DNA of 48,102 nt from positions 26,595 to 74,696 of the forward strand of contig NZ_QPMK01000021.1 in the NCBI RefSeq assembly GCF_003344785.1. Reading direction: 5' to 3'. The DNA is from Thalassococcus profundi. GTDB taxonomy: Bacteria > Pseudomonadota > Alphaproteobacteria > Rhodobacterales > Rhodobacteraceae. How positions within the stretch are numbered: the first letter of the stretch is position 1; every line of letters begins with the position of its first letter. Both the position numbers and the translations under genes were made by a program. Below the pieces are notes generated by a model. It had not been told where the DNA came from. It was given only the letters and a program-made list of their open reading frames with translations, and searched no databases. This document shows positions 8,568 to 16,280 of this stretch, piece after piece.

Positions 8568-8780
8568 ATGACCCTTTCGCAGATTTCCCGCCTCATCGCT
8601 CCGACCCCCCGTTTCGGCCTTCTGTCGCGCCTGCGGCAGTTGCGCGCAGTTGCACGCCAGCGCCGGGCGCTCGCCGCCCTCGACGCCAGCCGGCTGCGCG
8701 ACCTCGGCCTGAGCGCCGAAGACGCCCGGATCGAAGCGACACGCCCTTTCTGGGACGTCCCGACGACCTGGCGCGACTGA
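8568..8780 (+). CDS. DUF1127 domain-containing small protein
   Basis: This 70-aa basic protein carries the DUF1127 (YjiS-like) signature in its C-terminal half: an Arg-rich helix followed by LAALDASRLRDLGLSAEDA and RPFWD. Members are abundant small alphaproteobacterial proteins linked to RNA turnover and to phosphate or carbon adaptation. I chose the ATG at 8568 because GAAGGA sits 6-11 bases upstream. An earlier in-frame ATG at 8526 would add 14 residues and has a weaker Shine-Dalgarno. It is divergent from the LysR gene. Confidence 0.82.
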   Translation: MTLSQISRLIAPTPRFGLLSRLRQLRAVARQRRALAALDASRLRDLGLSAEDARIEATRPFWDVPTTWRD

Positions 8781-8863
8781 CCGGGCCGCGCGCCGAGTCT
8801 CCGGGCTTCGCTGCCGCGCGTCCGGGAAACATGTCGTTTCCGACCGAAACGCTCCGGAAAAGC

Positions 8864-8892
8864 TTGAAAAGCGGTGTCCCTCTGCCAATATC
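8864..8892 (+). promoter_or_regulatory. putative promoter for the Bax inhibitor-1 family gene
   Basis: TTGAAA (8864-8869) and AATATC (8887-8892) are separated by 17 bp, 50 bp upstream of the start codon in the only intergenic stretch before this gene. The match is to the vegetative sigma-70 consensus. Confidence 0.4.
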
Positions 8893-8941
8893 TGCCCCAT
8901 AGGCCGTATAACCGGCCAACATGTTCAATTCGGAGGCTTCA

Positions 8942-9682
8942 ATGGCTGAGTACAACACGATGCGGACGACCGCTGCAGGCGCCCGCACCGCCCAGATCGA
9001 TGAGGGTCTGCGCACACATATGAACAAGGTCTACAGCACCATGTCCATTGGTATGCTGCTGACCTTTGCCGTGGCATGGGCCGTGGGCACCAGCCCGGAA
9101 CTGCTGGCGGTCTTCCGCGATCCTGCGACCCTGCAACCCAACATCCTGGGCTGGATCGTGATGTTCGCGCCGCTGATCATGGTCTTTGCCTTCGGCGCCG
9201 CTATCAACCGCCTGTCCGTGGCCGGCGCGCAGACATTCTTTTACGTCTTCGCCGCCGTCATGGGCCTGTCGCTGTCGTGGATCTTCGTGGCCTTCACCGG
9301 CTTTTCGATCGCGCAGGTGTTCCTCGTGACCTCGATCGCCTTCGCCGGCCTGTCCCTCTGGGGCTACACCACGAAAAAGGACCTGAGCGGCTGGGGCACC
9401 TTCCTGCTGATGGGCGTGATCGGCCTTGTCGTGGCGTCGATCGTCAACATCTTCCTTGGCTCGCCCGCGATCATGTTCGCGATCTCGATCCTGGGTGTGC
9501 TGATCTTCGCGGGTCTCACCGCCTATGACACCCAGTCGATCAAGAACGAGTACATCGAACACGCCCGCCACGGCGACAGCGAATGGCTGGGCAAGTCGGC
9601 GATCATGGGCGCGCTGCGTCTGTACCTCGACTTCATCAACATGTTCATGTTCCTGCTGCAACTGTTCGGCAATCGCGAATAA
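8942..9682 (+). CDS. Bax inhibitor-1/YccA family membrane protein
   Basis: This 246-aa integral membrane protein has about seven hydrophobic segments from residue 30 onward. It carries TMBIM-family features: GLTAYDTQSIK near residue 200 and a terminal segment ALRLYLDFINMFMFLLQLFG. Bacterial members include YccA, an FtsH inhibitor, and pH-gated Ca2+ leak proteins. The ATG at 8942 follows GGAGGC; the seven residues in frame upstream were left out. It ends just before a strong intrinsic terminator. The physiological role is inferred only at family level. Confidence 0.92.
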   Translation: MAEYNTMRTTAAGARTAQIDEGLRTHMNKVYSTMSIGMLLTFAVAWAVGTSPELLAVFRDPATLQPNILGWIVMFAPLIMVFAFGAAINRLSVAGAQTFFYVFAAVMGLSLSWIFVAFTGFSIAQVFLVTSIAFAGLSLWGYTTKKDLSGWGTFLLMGVIGLVVASIVNIFLGSPAIMFAISILGVLIFAGLTAYDTQSIKNEYIEHARHGDSEWLGKSAIMGALRLYLDFINMFMFLLQLFGNRE

Positions 9683-9708
9683 ACGCAGCAGCGACACGAC
9701 ACAGACGG

Positions 9709-9735
9709 GGGCCGGTCATTGCGACCGGCCCTTTT
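9709..9735 (+). terminator. intrinsic terminator of Bax inhibitor-1 gene
   Basis: A 9-bp GC-rich stem (GGGCCGGTC / GACCGGCCC) with a 5-nt loop is followed by TTTT, 26 bp past the stop codon. Confidence 0.88.
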
Positions 9736-9861
9736 GCATTCGGCGGGTCAGGCAACAGGCAGGCCAGGCAAGCGGATCAAGTGACGAGTGACCGTGCCGG
9801 ACCCCAAAGCTTACTGCCGGAGGCTGGCCTGCCCTCAGGATACCGAAGGACCCGTGCAAAG

Positions 9862-9898
9862 AAAAACGCCGCGCAGACCTTGCGGTCCGCACGGCGTT
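9862..9898 (-). terminator. intrinsic terminator of rpmG
   Basis: Read on the minus strand, ACGCCGTGCGGACC pairs with GGTCTGCGCGGCGT across a GCAA tetraloop, followed by a T-run. It lies 27 bp past the L33 stop codon. One T-G pair sits inside the stem. Confidence 0.88.
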
Positions 9899-9924
9899 CA
9901 CTGTCCCTCGAGCGGAAGGCGATC

Positions 9925-10092
9925 TTACTTGATCTTGCCTTCCTTGTACTCGACATGCTTGCGCACGACGGGGTCGTATTTCTTGACCGACATTTTTTCC
10001 GTCATCGTGCGAGCGTTCTTCTTGGTCACGTAGAAGTGGCCGGTGCCTGCGGTCGAATTCAGGCGGATCTTGATGGTGGTTGGCTTCGCCAT
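9925..10092 (-). CDS. rpmG: 50S ribosomal protein L33
   Basis: This 55-aa protein reads [20 protein letters not shown], continuing [20 protein letters not shown] and ending [10 protein letters not shown]. That is the standard alphaproteobacterial L33 without the zinc-binding cysteines (a C-minus form). It is part of the large ribosomal subunit near the E site. Translation was read directly from 10092 down to the TAA at 9925-9927. It is monocistronic, with its own promoter-like sequence and terminator, next to rnpB. A C-minus L33 is consistent with zinc-independent ribosomes. Confidence 0.96.
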   Translation of the reverse strand: MAKPTTIKIRLNSTAGTGHFYVTKKNARTMTEKMSVKKYDPVVRKHVEYKEGKIK

Positions 10093-10145
10093 GGGTCGTC
10101 TCCTGCACCGGGCGCGGATCGGCCCGTGAAATCACTGAACCCCGG

Positions 10146-10173
10146 CTTTTACGCATCCCGCGCCGCGAGTCAA
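10146..10173 (-). promoter_or_regulatory. putative rpmG promoter
   Basis: On the minus strand TTGACT (10173-10168) and TAAAAG (10151-10146) are 16 bp apart. The start site would be about 45 nt upstream of the L33 ATG. It lies between the 3' end of rnpB and rpmG. Confidence 0.45.
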
Positions 10174-10204
10174 CCGGGCCGGGTCAAGATATTCGGCAAG
10201 CCAT

Positions 10205-10605
10205 GCGCGCGGAGGGCCTGTAAGCCGGATTCTGTACCCCGATAGGGGCGATGACCATTCCTCTGGGCGACGCATCGCTGCGCCGCTCAAGCTGCCAACC
10301 CGGACCCCTCGGGCTGAAGCGGCCCTGCGGCGATATCCCCGAAGGGATCAGCCCCGCGCGGGGTCCCTATTTGGCATTGCTCCCGGTGGGGCTTGCCATC
10401 ACCGGTCCTGTTGCCAGGCCCGTGGTGGGCTCTTACCCCACCGTTTCACCCTTACCCCGGCCAAGGCCGGGGCGGTCTGTTCTCTGTGGCGCTGTCCGTC
10501 AGGTTGCCCTGCCCGGGCGTTACCCGGCACCGTTGCTTCAGGGAGTCCGGACTTTCCTCGACGAGGATCGCAATCCCCGCCGCGGCCATCCGGCCCTCCG
10601 CGCGC
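10205..10605 (-). ncRNA. rnpB: RNase P RNA component (class A)
   Basis: This is the catalytic RNA that trims tRNA 5' leaders. The minus strand carries the universally conserved 5' block GAGGAAAGTCCGGAC, a central region with ACGGTGCCGGGTAACGCCCG, and the 3' block ACAGAATCCGGCTTACAGG. Ends were placed from the P1 helix. The outermost 14 nt (10205-10218 and 10592-10605; GCGCGCGGAGGGCC and its exact complement) pair perfectly, giving a 401-nt RNA. A well-placed promoter lies 5 nt beyond the 5' end. No protein frame across it is credible. Confidence 0.95.
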
Positions 10606-10610
10606 CCCAG

Positions 10611-10639
10611 CGCATAAGCCGCACCGTTGCCGCGGTCAA
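10611..10639 (-). promoter_or_regulatory. rnpB promoter
   Basis: On the minus strand TTGACC (10639-10634) and TATGCG (10616-10611) have exactly 17 bp between them. The predicted start coincides with the first base of the P1 helix at 10605. This agreement of two independent signals makes the assignment fairly firm. Confidence 0.7.
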
Positions 10640-10656
10640 TGCTCCGATCCGGCTTA

Positions 10657-10684
10657 ATCTTGCTTATAAACTCCCGCCGGAGGC
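10657..10684 (-). repeat. dispersed intergenic repeat, copy E (diverged)
   Basis: The minus strand reads GCCTCCGGCGGGAGTTTAT then AAGCAAGAT. It differs at two positions from the same stretch of copy D at 46871. It lies upstream of the rnpB promoter. Confidence 0.65.
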
Positions 10685-10811
10685 TCCTGTCGCAGCCGTT
10701 CTCTTGATACCGGCTCCGGCGCGTTACGCCCGCAACGCACCCCCGAGGACGCAGGCCGCCAGGCCAAGGACGAGACATCCCGTGCGCGCCCTGCGGGCGC
10801 GCACCGCCGGA

Positions 10812-11579
10812 TCAGCGCAGGACGTAGGGCTGGCGCAGCCAATCGCGCAAGGCGCCGGTCGTCTCTTCGGGGGCCTCGAGCGTCGGCAGATGGCCGGCGT
10901 CCTCGATGACCCGCAGCAGCGCGTGGGGTATCAGTTCGGCCATGAAGGCATGGCGCTTGAGCGGCATCAGCGTGTCCTGCGCCCCGCAAAGCACCAGCGC
11001 CGGCACCCGGCAGCGGCGCAGCGTGCCCTGCTGGTCGCGCCGCCGCTGCAGCGCACGGGCCTGGCGGACCAGCGCCTCGGGCCCGAGGTCCTGTCCCATC
11101 TGCGCCAGCAGCGCCGCGAGCCGTGCCCGCTGCGGCCCCGGCGCCAGCGCGCTTGCGGGCACCAGCGCCTGCAACACCTCGGCCAGCCGTCCGGCGCGGG
11201 CGCCGACGATCTGCGGTTCGCGCGCCGCGGCTTCCTGCGGGGTATCCGCCAGCGCATGGGTCGAGATCAGCGCGATCCGCGTCACCCGCTCGGGCGCGCG
11301 GCGCAGGATCTCCATCGCCACCATCGCGCCCAGCCCGTGTCCCGCCAGCGCGCATTTGGACGGCAGTTGATCCAGCAAAGTCGAGGCCGTTTCCTCCAGC
11401 CGTTCGCCCAGCGCCGTGGGCGCCACCAAGACCGAGGTTTCGCGCGACAGTGCCTCGATCTGCGGCGCGAACAGGCGTGCGTCGCACATCAGGCCCGGCA
11501 GCAGCACCAGCGGCTCCGCGATCCGCGTCCGGGCGCCGCCGGGCGGTGTGGGTTTCGGGACGGACCTGTCAGACATCAT
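10812..11579 (-). CDS. alpha/beta-fold hydrolase lacking the usual nucleophile
   Basis: This 255-aa protein has the alpha/beta hydrolase layout: the strand PLVLLPGLMCDARLF with an oxyanion-type PGL, an acid in LVLCGAQDTLMP (about residue 205) and a histidine in EDAGHLPTLEAPEE (about 232). The nucleophile elbow, however, reads AGHGLGAM, so the serine expected in GxSxG is Gly82 (codon GGG). Catalysis by the standard triad is therefore not expected. It may be a pseudo-enzyme, a binding protein or a member using another mechanism. The first two codons are both ATG; either start is possible. It is transcribed toward rnpB. Confidence 0.85.
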   Translation of the reverse strand: MMSDRSVPKPTPPGGARTRIAEPLVLLPGLMCDARLFAPQIEALSRETSVLVAPTALGERLEETASTLLDQLPSKCALAGHGLGAMVAMEILRRAPERVTRIALISTHALADTPQEAAAREPQIVGARAGRLAEVLQALVPASALAPGPQRARLAALLAQMGQDLGPEALVRQARALQRRRDQQGTLRRCRVPALVLCGAQDTLMPLKRHAFMAELIPHALLRVIEDAGHLPTLEAPEETTGALRDWLRQPYVLR

Positions 11580-11664
11580 TGCGTGTACTGCCCTTCACGC
11601 GAGGCGCTTTTACGCCGTTTTCCTCAGCCTATCAGAAGCATGGGCCTTGGAAAGCCCGGAGGCC

Positions 11665-12291
11665 TCACTGCGCGGAAACAGGCCGCCCGCGTGGTTTTCG
11701 CGCCAGCAGGACGGAGTGGTAATCGCAGGTCGGATCCTCGGGCACGAAGGTTTCGACCGGCGCGCCGGCGGCGGCGAGGATCGCGCGATAGTCCTCGGCG
11801 TCCAGAGACGCGTGGTAGACCGGCGCGCCCTCCACGGTGCCGGTCACCTCGCCCGCCTTCGGTCCGACGCTCAGCAACAGCCGCCCGCCGGGCGCCAGAC
11901 GCGCGGCGATGCGGGGCAGCGCCGCACGCTGTTCGGACGGCGTCAGGTGAAAGAAGGAATCCCAGCCGATGATCGCCTCGAAGGCCGTGCCCAGCGACAG
12001 CGCGCGCATGTCCGCCTCGACCCAGGCCGCCTGCGGAAACCGCGCCCGGCAGATCGCCAGCATCGCGGGTGCGAAATCGGCGCCGGTCACGGCAAAGCCG
12101 CGCGCGATCAGGTGGGCCGCGATCGGCTCCCCTGCGCCGCAGCCCAGGTCGAGCACCGCGCCGCCCGGCGCCACCTCCGCCACAGCCCGGTCGATCCAGG
12201 ACCTTTCGAAGAAGCTGCGGTTGCGCCGCGCGTCCCAGCCCGCCGCAGCGCGCTCGTAGACGTCCCTCGTGGTGTCGGACAGTGGCGGCAT
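11665..12291 (-). CDS. class I SAM-dependent methyltransferase
   Basis: This 208-aa protein has the Rossmann-like methyltransferase core. Motif I is VLDLGCGAGEPIAAHLIARG (about residues 47-66), followed by an acidic residue after beta 2 (VTGADFAP), a WVEADMRAL segment and LAPGGRLLLSVG. The ATG at 12291 (MPPLSDTTRD) was chosen because upstream residues look random. It is 16 bp downstream of the SnoaL-like gene and probably in the same transcript. The substrate is unknown. The sequence resembles small-molecule methyltransferases more than tRNA or rRNA enzymes. Confidence 0.87.
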   Translation of the reverse strand: MPPLSDTTRDVYERAAAGWDARRNRSFFERSWIDRAVAEVAPGGAVLDLGCGAGEPIAAHLIARGFAVTGADFAPAMLAICRARFPQAAWVEADMRALSLGTAFEAIIGWDSFFHLTPSEQRAALPRIAARLAPGGRLLLSVGPKAGEVTGTVEGAPVYHASLDAEDYRAILAAAGAPVETFVPEDPTCDYHSVLLARKPRGRPVSAQ

Positions 12292-12307
12292 GGTGCCCTC
12301 CTGCGGA

Positions 12308-13270
12308 TCAGCCTGTGGCCCGCAGAACCTGCATCCAGACCGCCGCCTCGTCAATCAGCGTCCATTCGCGCCGCACCCCGCCCGGCCCCAGTTCGGCGTG
12401 GCTCATGCCCATCACATGCACCTCGGCCCCCGAGGGCGCGCCGAACAGGCCCCAGCCGTCGTGCCGCCCGTCCAGCGACCAGCGTAGCGCCGCGCGCGGC
12501 GGCATCAGCGGCGCCTCGATCCCGATGCTGTGATGCAGGGTGAAGGTGGCCGAGGGAAAGGCGGACCGCAGCCCCATCCAGAACGCCTCGGCCGCGCCGT
12601 GGCCATGACCGCCGCGGCCCCCGGCATAGTCGACCTGGCAGGCGCGGTCGTACTGGTCGGCGATAACCGCGATGTCGGCGGCGACGATGCGCTCGAGGAT
12701 GCCGGCAAAGGCCGCGCCCCAGCGGTTGTCGTTGCCGCGCCCGGTGTAGGGCCCCGGCGCGTCGACTTCGGGCCGGAGCGGCTGACTGGCCGGATCGCAG
12801 AGCGGCAGGCGCGCGCGGGCCCAGTCGCGCGCCTCTCCACCCAGTTGCCGGATCACCCCGCCGGTGTCACAGATCCGCCATTCGTCGCTGATCCGGCTGT
12901 CCTTGGCATAGCTTTCGACCATCTCGCGCCAGAGCACGCGCTTGCCCGTCGGCGGCCCCCAGATACCCGGCCCGGTGTGCACGGCGCGCGACAGCACCCG
13001 CTGCGCGCCGAGATAGCCGCGCGCCGCGTCGCCGCACCACACCATGTCTTCGGTCATCAGCATCCGGTCCGGCATGGCGGCCAGGTCGGCCAACGCCACC
13101 GCCGCCACCTCGCCCGCGCCGAAGCTGATGCCGTCGCCGCGCCGCTGGATCGTTTCGGGGTGGTAGAACCGCCCCACCCCCGCCGCCAGGCCGCGCTGCT
13201 GCCAGACCGCATCGGTCACGCCTTCGAGGAATTCGCCGAAATCCCGGTAGCTGGGATCGAAAGTCTTCAT
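12308..13270 (-). CDS. SnoaL-like / NTF2-like domain protein
   Basis: This 320-aa protein appears to contain two SnoaL-like (NTF2-fold) halves. The first is about residues 10-130 (FYHPETIQRRGDGISFGAGEV) and the second about 180-315 (RIVAADIAVIADQYDRACQV, then FTLHHSIGIEAPLMPPRAAL). The family includes polyketide cyclases and many ester-cyclase-like proteins of unknown role. The ATG at 13270 (MKTFDPSYRDF) was chosen over a TTG 39 nt upstream. It is followed closely by the methyltransferase gene, suggesting small-molecule metabolism. Substrate unknown. Confidence 0.72.
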   Translation of the reverse strand: MKTFDPSYRDFGEFLEGVTDAVWQQRGLAAGVGRFYHPETIQRRGDGISFGAGEVAAVALADLAAMPDRMLMTEDMVWCGDAARGYLGAQRVLSRAVHTGPGIWGPPTGKRVLWREMVESYAKDSRISDEWRICDTGGVIRQLGGEARDWARARLPLCDPASQPLRPEVDAPGPYTGRGNDNRWGAAFAGILERIVAADIAVIADQYDRACQVDYAGGRGGHGHGAAEAFWMGLRSAFPSATFTLHHSIGIEAPLMPPRAALRWSLDGRHDGWGLFGAPSGAEVHVMGMSHAELGPGGVRREWTLIDEAAVWMQVLRATG

Positions 13271-13340
13271 GCCCGCACCTTTGTCGCCCCGGGTAAGGTT
13301 CATGGACAAAGCGTTAGCGATACATGGTTAACGAATGGTG

Positions 13341-13967
13341 TCAGGGATGCGGAATCCCGCGGAACGGCGGAAAGTCCGCATAGCGCGCGGCGCGCTCCTG
13401 CGGCGGCTCGGCGGGCTTTGCCCCCGCCTTCAGCAAGGTGCCTTTCGGCGCGATGTAGCTATCGATGCGCCGCCGCGGCGCGGGCCGCCAGCTGAGGTTG
13501 AAGGCGCAGAGCTTGGGAAAGAACCAGACCTCGGAATAGTCGAGGTGATCGTGCAGCCACCAGGCCAGGTCGCGCCAGTCGCGGCCCGCCGCATAGCGGT
13601 CCGCGAACCACGGGATCACCACCGTCGCCCCGGCGACGGGACGGTCGGGCAGGTCCCAGATGTGACATTCCAGCGGATAATCGTTGCGCGCGCAATTCAG
13701 CCCATGTGTGTTGCCATAGGCGTTGAGCGTGGCGGAGCGATAACCCGACCGAATGGCGATGCGCCCGAAGGTTTCCTGCAACGGGTCGAGCAGCACGGCG
13801 CAGAACCGCCGCCCGCGGTCGATGGCGAGATCGGGGTCGTCGGGAATGTTCCGGATCGCATGAAAATTGCCGATCTCGGAATAGAGGAAATCGCGCATGT
13901 AAAAATGCGTCGACAGGCGCACGCGGCCCAGCGTCTCGAGGCTCCACATGCTCTGCGGGCGTCTCAT
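13341..13967 (-). CDS. peptidase M15-like protein
   Basis: This 208-aa protein resembles M15-type D-Ala-D-Ala peptidase folds. The segment RIAIRSGYRSATLN (about residues 69-82) matches the M15 SGYRS..N motif, and ECHIWD (about 99-104) is close to the H..(G.A)xD zinc-ligand block. The usual second histidine near the C-terminus is not obvious in YSEVWFFPKLCAFNLSW, so activity is uncertain. No signal peptide is seen. The start codon overlaps the stop of the VOC gene by 4 nt (ATGA), indicating translational coupling at the end of a four-gene operon. Confidence 0.55.
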   Translation of the reverse strand: MRRPQSMWSLETLGRVRLSTHFYMRDFLYSEIGNFHAIRNIPDDPDLAIDRGRRFCAVLLDPLQETFGRIAIRSGYRSATLNAYGNTHGLNCARNDYPLECHIWDLPDRPVAGATVVIPWFADRYAAGRDWRDLAWWLHDHLDYSEVWFFPKLCAFNLSWRPAPRRRIDSYIAPKGTLLKAGAKPAEPPQERAARYADFPPFRGIPHP

Positions 13968-14419
13968 GCCTCCGGCGCGCCGTACCCGTCCCAGCGGAAC
14001 GCGCCTTCGGGCGACAGCGGCGAAAACGGGTTCCAGGCCAGTTCCCAGACATGGCCGTCGGGATCGGCGAAATAGGCGATATGCCCGCCCCAGAACACGT
14101 CATGCGCGGGTTTCAGAACCCGCGCGCCCGCAGCTTCGGCCTTGGCCAGCACGTCGGCCACCTCGGCCTTGTCGCGCAGGTTGCAGGCAAGGGTCGCGGC
14201 CCCGGTGCCCAGGTCCGCCACTTCCAGCCCCATGTCGCGGGCAAGGTCCTCCAGGGGATACAGCCCGAGGCTCTGGCCCAGCAGGTCGAAGACCACGATC
14301 CCGTCGGGCGTGTCCACCTGCCGCCAGCCCAGCGCTTCGTAAAAGGCCGTGGCGCGCGCCAGGTCGCGCACGCCGAGGGTGATCAGGCTCACGCGTTGGT
14401 CGAGGGGGGCGTCGGTCAT
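13964..14419 (-). CDS. VOC-family (glyoxalase/dioxygenase fold) protein
   Basis: This 151-aa protein has two beta-alpha-beta-beta-beta halves of the vicinal oxygen chelate fold. It opens with LITLGVRDLARATAFYEALG and closes with HIAYFADPDGHVWELAWNP. The final Glu of DPDGHVWELAWN is a typical metal ligand; the first-strand ligand position is less clear. Members include glyoxalase I, dioxygenases and resistance proteins, so the substrate is open. It overlaps both neighbours by 4 nt. Confidence 0.85.
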   Translation of the reverse strand: MTDAPLDQRVSLITLGVRDLARATAFYEALGWRQVDTPDGIVVFDLLGQSLGLYPLEDLARDMGLEVADLGTGAATLACNLRDKAEVADVLAKAEAAGARVLKPAHDVFWGGHIAYFADPDGHVWELAWNPFSPLSPEGAFRWDGYGAPEA

Positions 14420-15387
14420 GGCAGGGTCTCCATCCAGTCGAGAATCCGCTGCGTCAGCGGATCGGTCAGGCCGGGCGACAGGATGTCCCCGGCAATGACG
14501 TGGTGCGACGGGTCGTCGCCCGGCCCCACGGTGACGCTCTGCACGGTGGCCTCGGCTCCCCAGGCGCCCGCCACCGCGCGCGTCGCCGACGCGTCCACCA
14601 CCGCGTCCTCGTCCGAGAACAGGAACAGCGCCGGAACCGTCTGCGCGGCATGATCCATCTCGCGGGCATAAGCCACTGCGGCCCCCATCGGGAACACCGC
14701 CCGGGTCGGATAGGAGGTGGTCCAGTAGCGTGCGTGCCGGTCGTTTTCGGGCGCGAAACTGCGCGTCTCTCCGGCGACCAGCGGCCCCCACCATTCCACG
14801 GCGGGCCAGGTGAGGATCACCGCCGCCGTGTTGCGGACGCGGTAGTTGGGCGACAGGAACACCATGCCCGCCACCCCCTGTGCCATCTGCGGGTCCCGCG
14901 CCGCGATGGTGGCCAGCGTCGCGCCGGTCGAGGTGGCGATGATCAGAACGCGGTCGCCGATGGCCCGGCCCACCGCCAGCGCCTCGGCCACGTCGGCCAT
15001 CCAGTCGCCGACCTGCGGCTCGGCCAGCGCCGCCCCGTCGCGACCATGCCCGGCCAACCGCGTGAACATCAGGTTCGCGCCCAACGCCTCTGCCACCCGG
15101 TCCGGCAGCGGGCGGATTTCCTCGGAGGTGGCCGAAAACCCGTGCAGGTAGACCACGGCCCAGTCGGTGCGGGTCTCGGGCGCCCCGGCCCAGAGCACGC
15201 GCTTTTCCGTGCCCGGGGTGATGCCCGGCACCGGCGCCTCCTGAGCGGCGAGATAGGCATCGATGCCCCCGTCGAGGCGGCTTTCGTCGAACACCACGCC
15301 GACCGCCACCGGCTCGCGCGGGCCGAAAAGCCACAGCGCCCCAAGACCCGCCGCCAGCAGCACCAGCGCCGAGAGCGCGATCTTCAC
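14416..15387 (-). CDS. membrane-anchored alpha/beta hydrolase
   Basis: This 323-aa protein begins with a signal-anchor (residues 1-21, KIALSALVLLAAGLGALWLF). The hydrolase domain has VVYLHGFSATSEEI (about 78), nucleophile elbow IATSTGAT (about 150, Ser in an ATSTG variant of GxSxG), an acid in FLFSDEDAVVD (about 262) and a histidine in DPSHHVIAG (about 296). It probably acts in the periplasm as an esterase or lipase-like enzyme. The start is GTG at 15387 and overlaps the preceding gene's stop by 4 nt (GTGA). It is the second gene of a four-gene minus-strand operon. Confidence 0.83.
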   Translation of the reverse strand: MKIALSALVLLAAGLGALWLFGPREPVAVGVVFDESRLDGGIDAYLAAQEAPVPGITPGTEKRVLWAGAPETRTDWAVVYLHGFSATSEEIRPLPDRVAEALGANLMFTRLAGHGRDGAALAEPQVGDWMADVAEALAVGRAIGDRVLIIATSTGATLATIAARDPQMAQGVAGMVFLSPNYRVRNTAAVILTWPAVEWWGPLVAGETRSFAPENDRHARYWTTSYPTRAVFPMGAAVAYAREMDHAAQTVPALFLFSDEDAVVDASATRAVAGAWGAEATVQSVTVGPGDDPSHHVIAGDILSPGLTDPLTQRILDWMETLP

Positions 15388-16127
15388 GGGGCGACCTCGC
15401 GCACCGCCGCCTCGATCAGCGTCAGGCAGGCGGGGTCGGAGAACCGGTGATCTGCGCCTTTCACGAATTGCAGCCGCACGTCCGGCCCGTCGATATGATC
15501 GAGAAGCGCCAGCGCGGTGGCGCGAGTCACCGCCGTGTCCTCGGTCCCCTGCATCAGCCGCACGGGGAACGGCATCGGCAGAGGCGCGCGCAGCACCAGG
15601 TTCTGCCGCCCGTCCTCGATCAGCCGCCGGGTGACGACGTAGGGATCGCCGTAATCCGAAGGCAGCTCGACCGCGCCGTCGTCCATGATCCGCGACCGCT
15701 GCGCGGCGTCGAACCCGGCCCAGAAGCCGTCCTCGGTGAAATCCGGCGCCGCGGCGATGCCGACGAAGCCCGCGACCTGCGCCCCCATGCGCCGCGCCAG
15801 CAGGCAGCCGATCCAGCCGCCCATGGACGACCCCACCAGCACCACGGGCCCCGTGCAGACGGCGCGCACCACCGTCTCCGCATCCGCCGCCCAGTCGCCG
15901 ATGGCGCCTTCCTCGAACACGCCTCCGGACGCCCCGTGCCCGGAATAGTCGAGCCGCAGGAAGGCCCTCCCCTGCGCCTCGGCCCAGGCTTCGAGATGCA
16001 CCGCCTTGGTGCCCTGCATGTCGGACTTGTAGCCCGACAGGAACACAATTACCGGCCCGCGCCCGGGCGTGAAGGCATAGGCCAGCCGCCGCCCGCCCGG
16101 GCCTTCCAAGTACTCAACTTCCGCCAT
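15384..16127 (-). CDS. alpha/beta hydrolase (ABHD10-like thioesterase type)
   Basis: This 247-aa cytoplasmic hydrolase has FLSGYKSDMQGTKA (oxyanion region, about 31-44), nucleophile elbow VGSSMGGW (Ser about 99), an acid in MQGTEDTAV (about 197) and a histidine in KGADHRFSDP (about 228). The SGYKSDM...KA...DYSGHGASGG pattern is typical of the ABHD10/palmitoyl-thioesterase-like group. The ATG at 16127 has a strong Shine-Dalgarno (AAGGAGGTG). It is the first gene of a chain coupled by 4-nt overlaps: this hydrolase, the anchored hydrolase, the VOC protein, the M15-like protein. Confidence 0.85.
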   Translation of the reverse strand: MAEVEYLEGPGGRRLAYAFTPGRGPVIVFLSGYKSDMQGTKAVHLEAWAEAQGRAFLRLDYSGHGASGGVFEEGAIGDWAADAETVVRAVCTGPVVLVGSSMGGWIGCLLARRMGAQVAGFVGIAAAPDFTEDGFWAGFDAAQRSRIMDDGAVELPSDYGDPYVVTRRLIEDGRQNLVLRAPLPMPFPVRLMQGTEDTAVTRATALALLDHIDGPDVRLQFVKGADHRFSDPACLTLIEAAVREVAP

Positions 16128-16201
16128 GCGCACCTCCTTGTCCCGCACTCTGCCAATCCAGCGCGTCGGTGGCCAGCCCCGTTGCCCGCCGTTTTCTCCG
16201 G

Positions 16202-16251
16202 TTTCCAAATACCTCGGGGGAGGCGCCAAAGGCGACGGGGGCAGCGCCCCC
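16202..16251 (-). repeat. modular intergenic repeat, copy F (variant tail)
   Basis: On the minus strand a hairpin (GGGGGC, GCT, GCCCCC; 16251-16237) is followed by a spacer and then CCCCCGAGGTATTTGGAAA (16220-16202). Layout and hairpin core match copies B and C, but arms and tail differ. It lies between two divergent genes. Confidence 0.55.
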
Positions 16252-16280
16252 ACACCGCGTCTCCATACAAAAATAAGTTA

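Noticed and set aside
9716-10156. A 146-codon minus-strand frame over the L33 region
   Set aside because: It is a shifted frame of rpmG plus its terminator; the 55-aa L33 frame is unmistakable.
10251-11972. A 573-codon plus-strand frame across rnpB
   Set aside because: It crosses RNase P RNA and an antisense hydrolase; no protein character.
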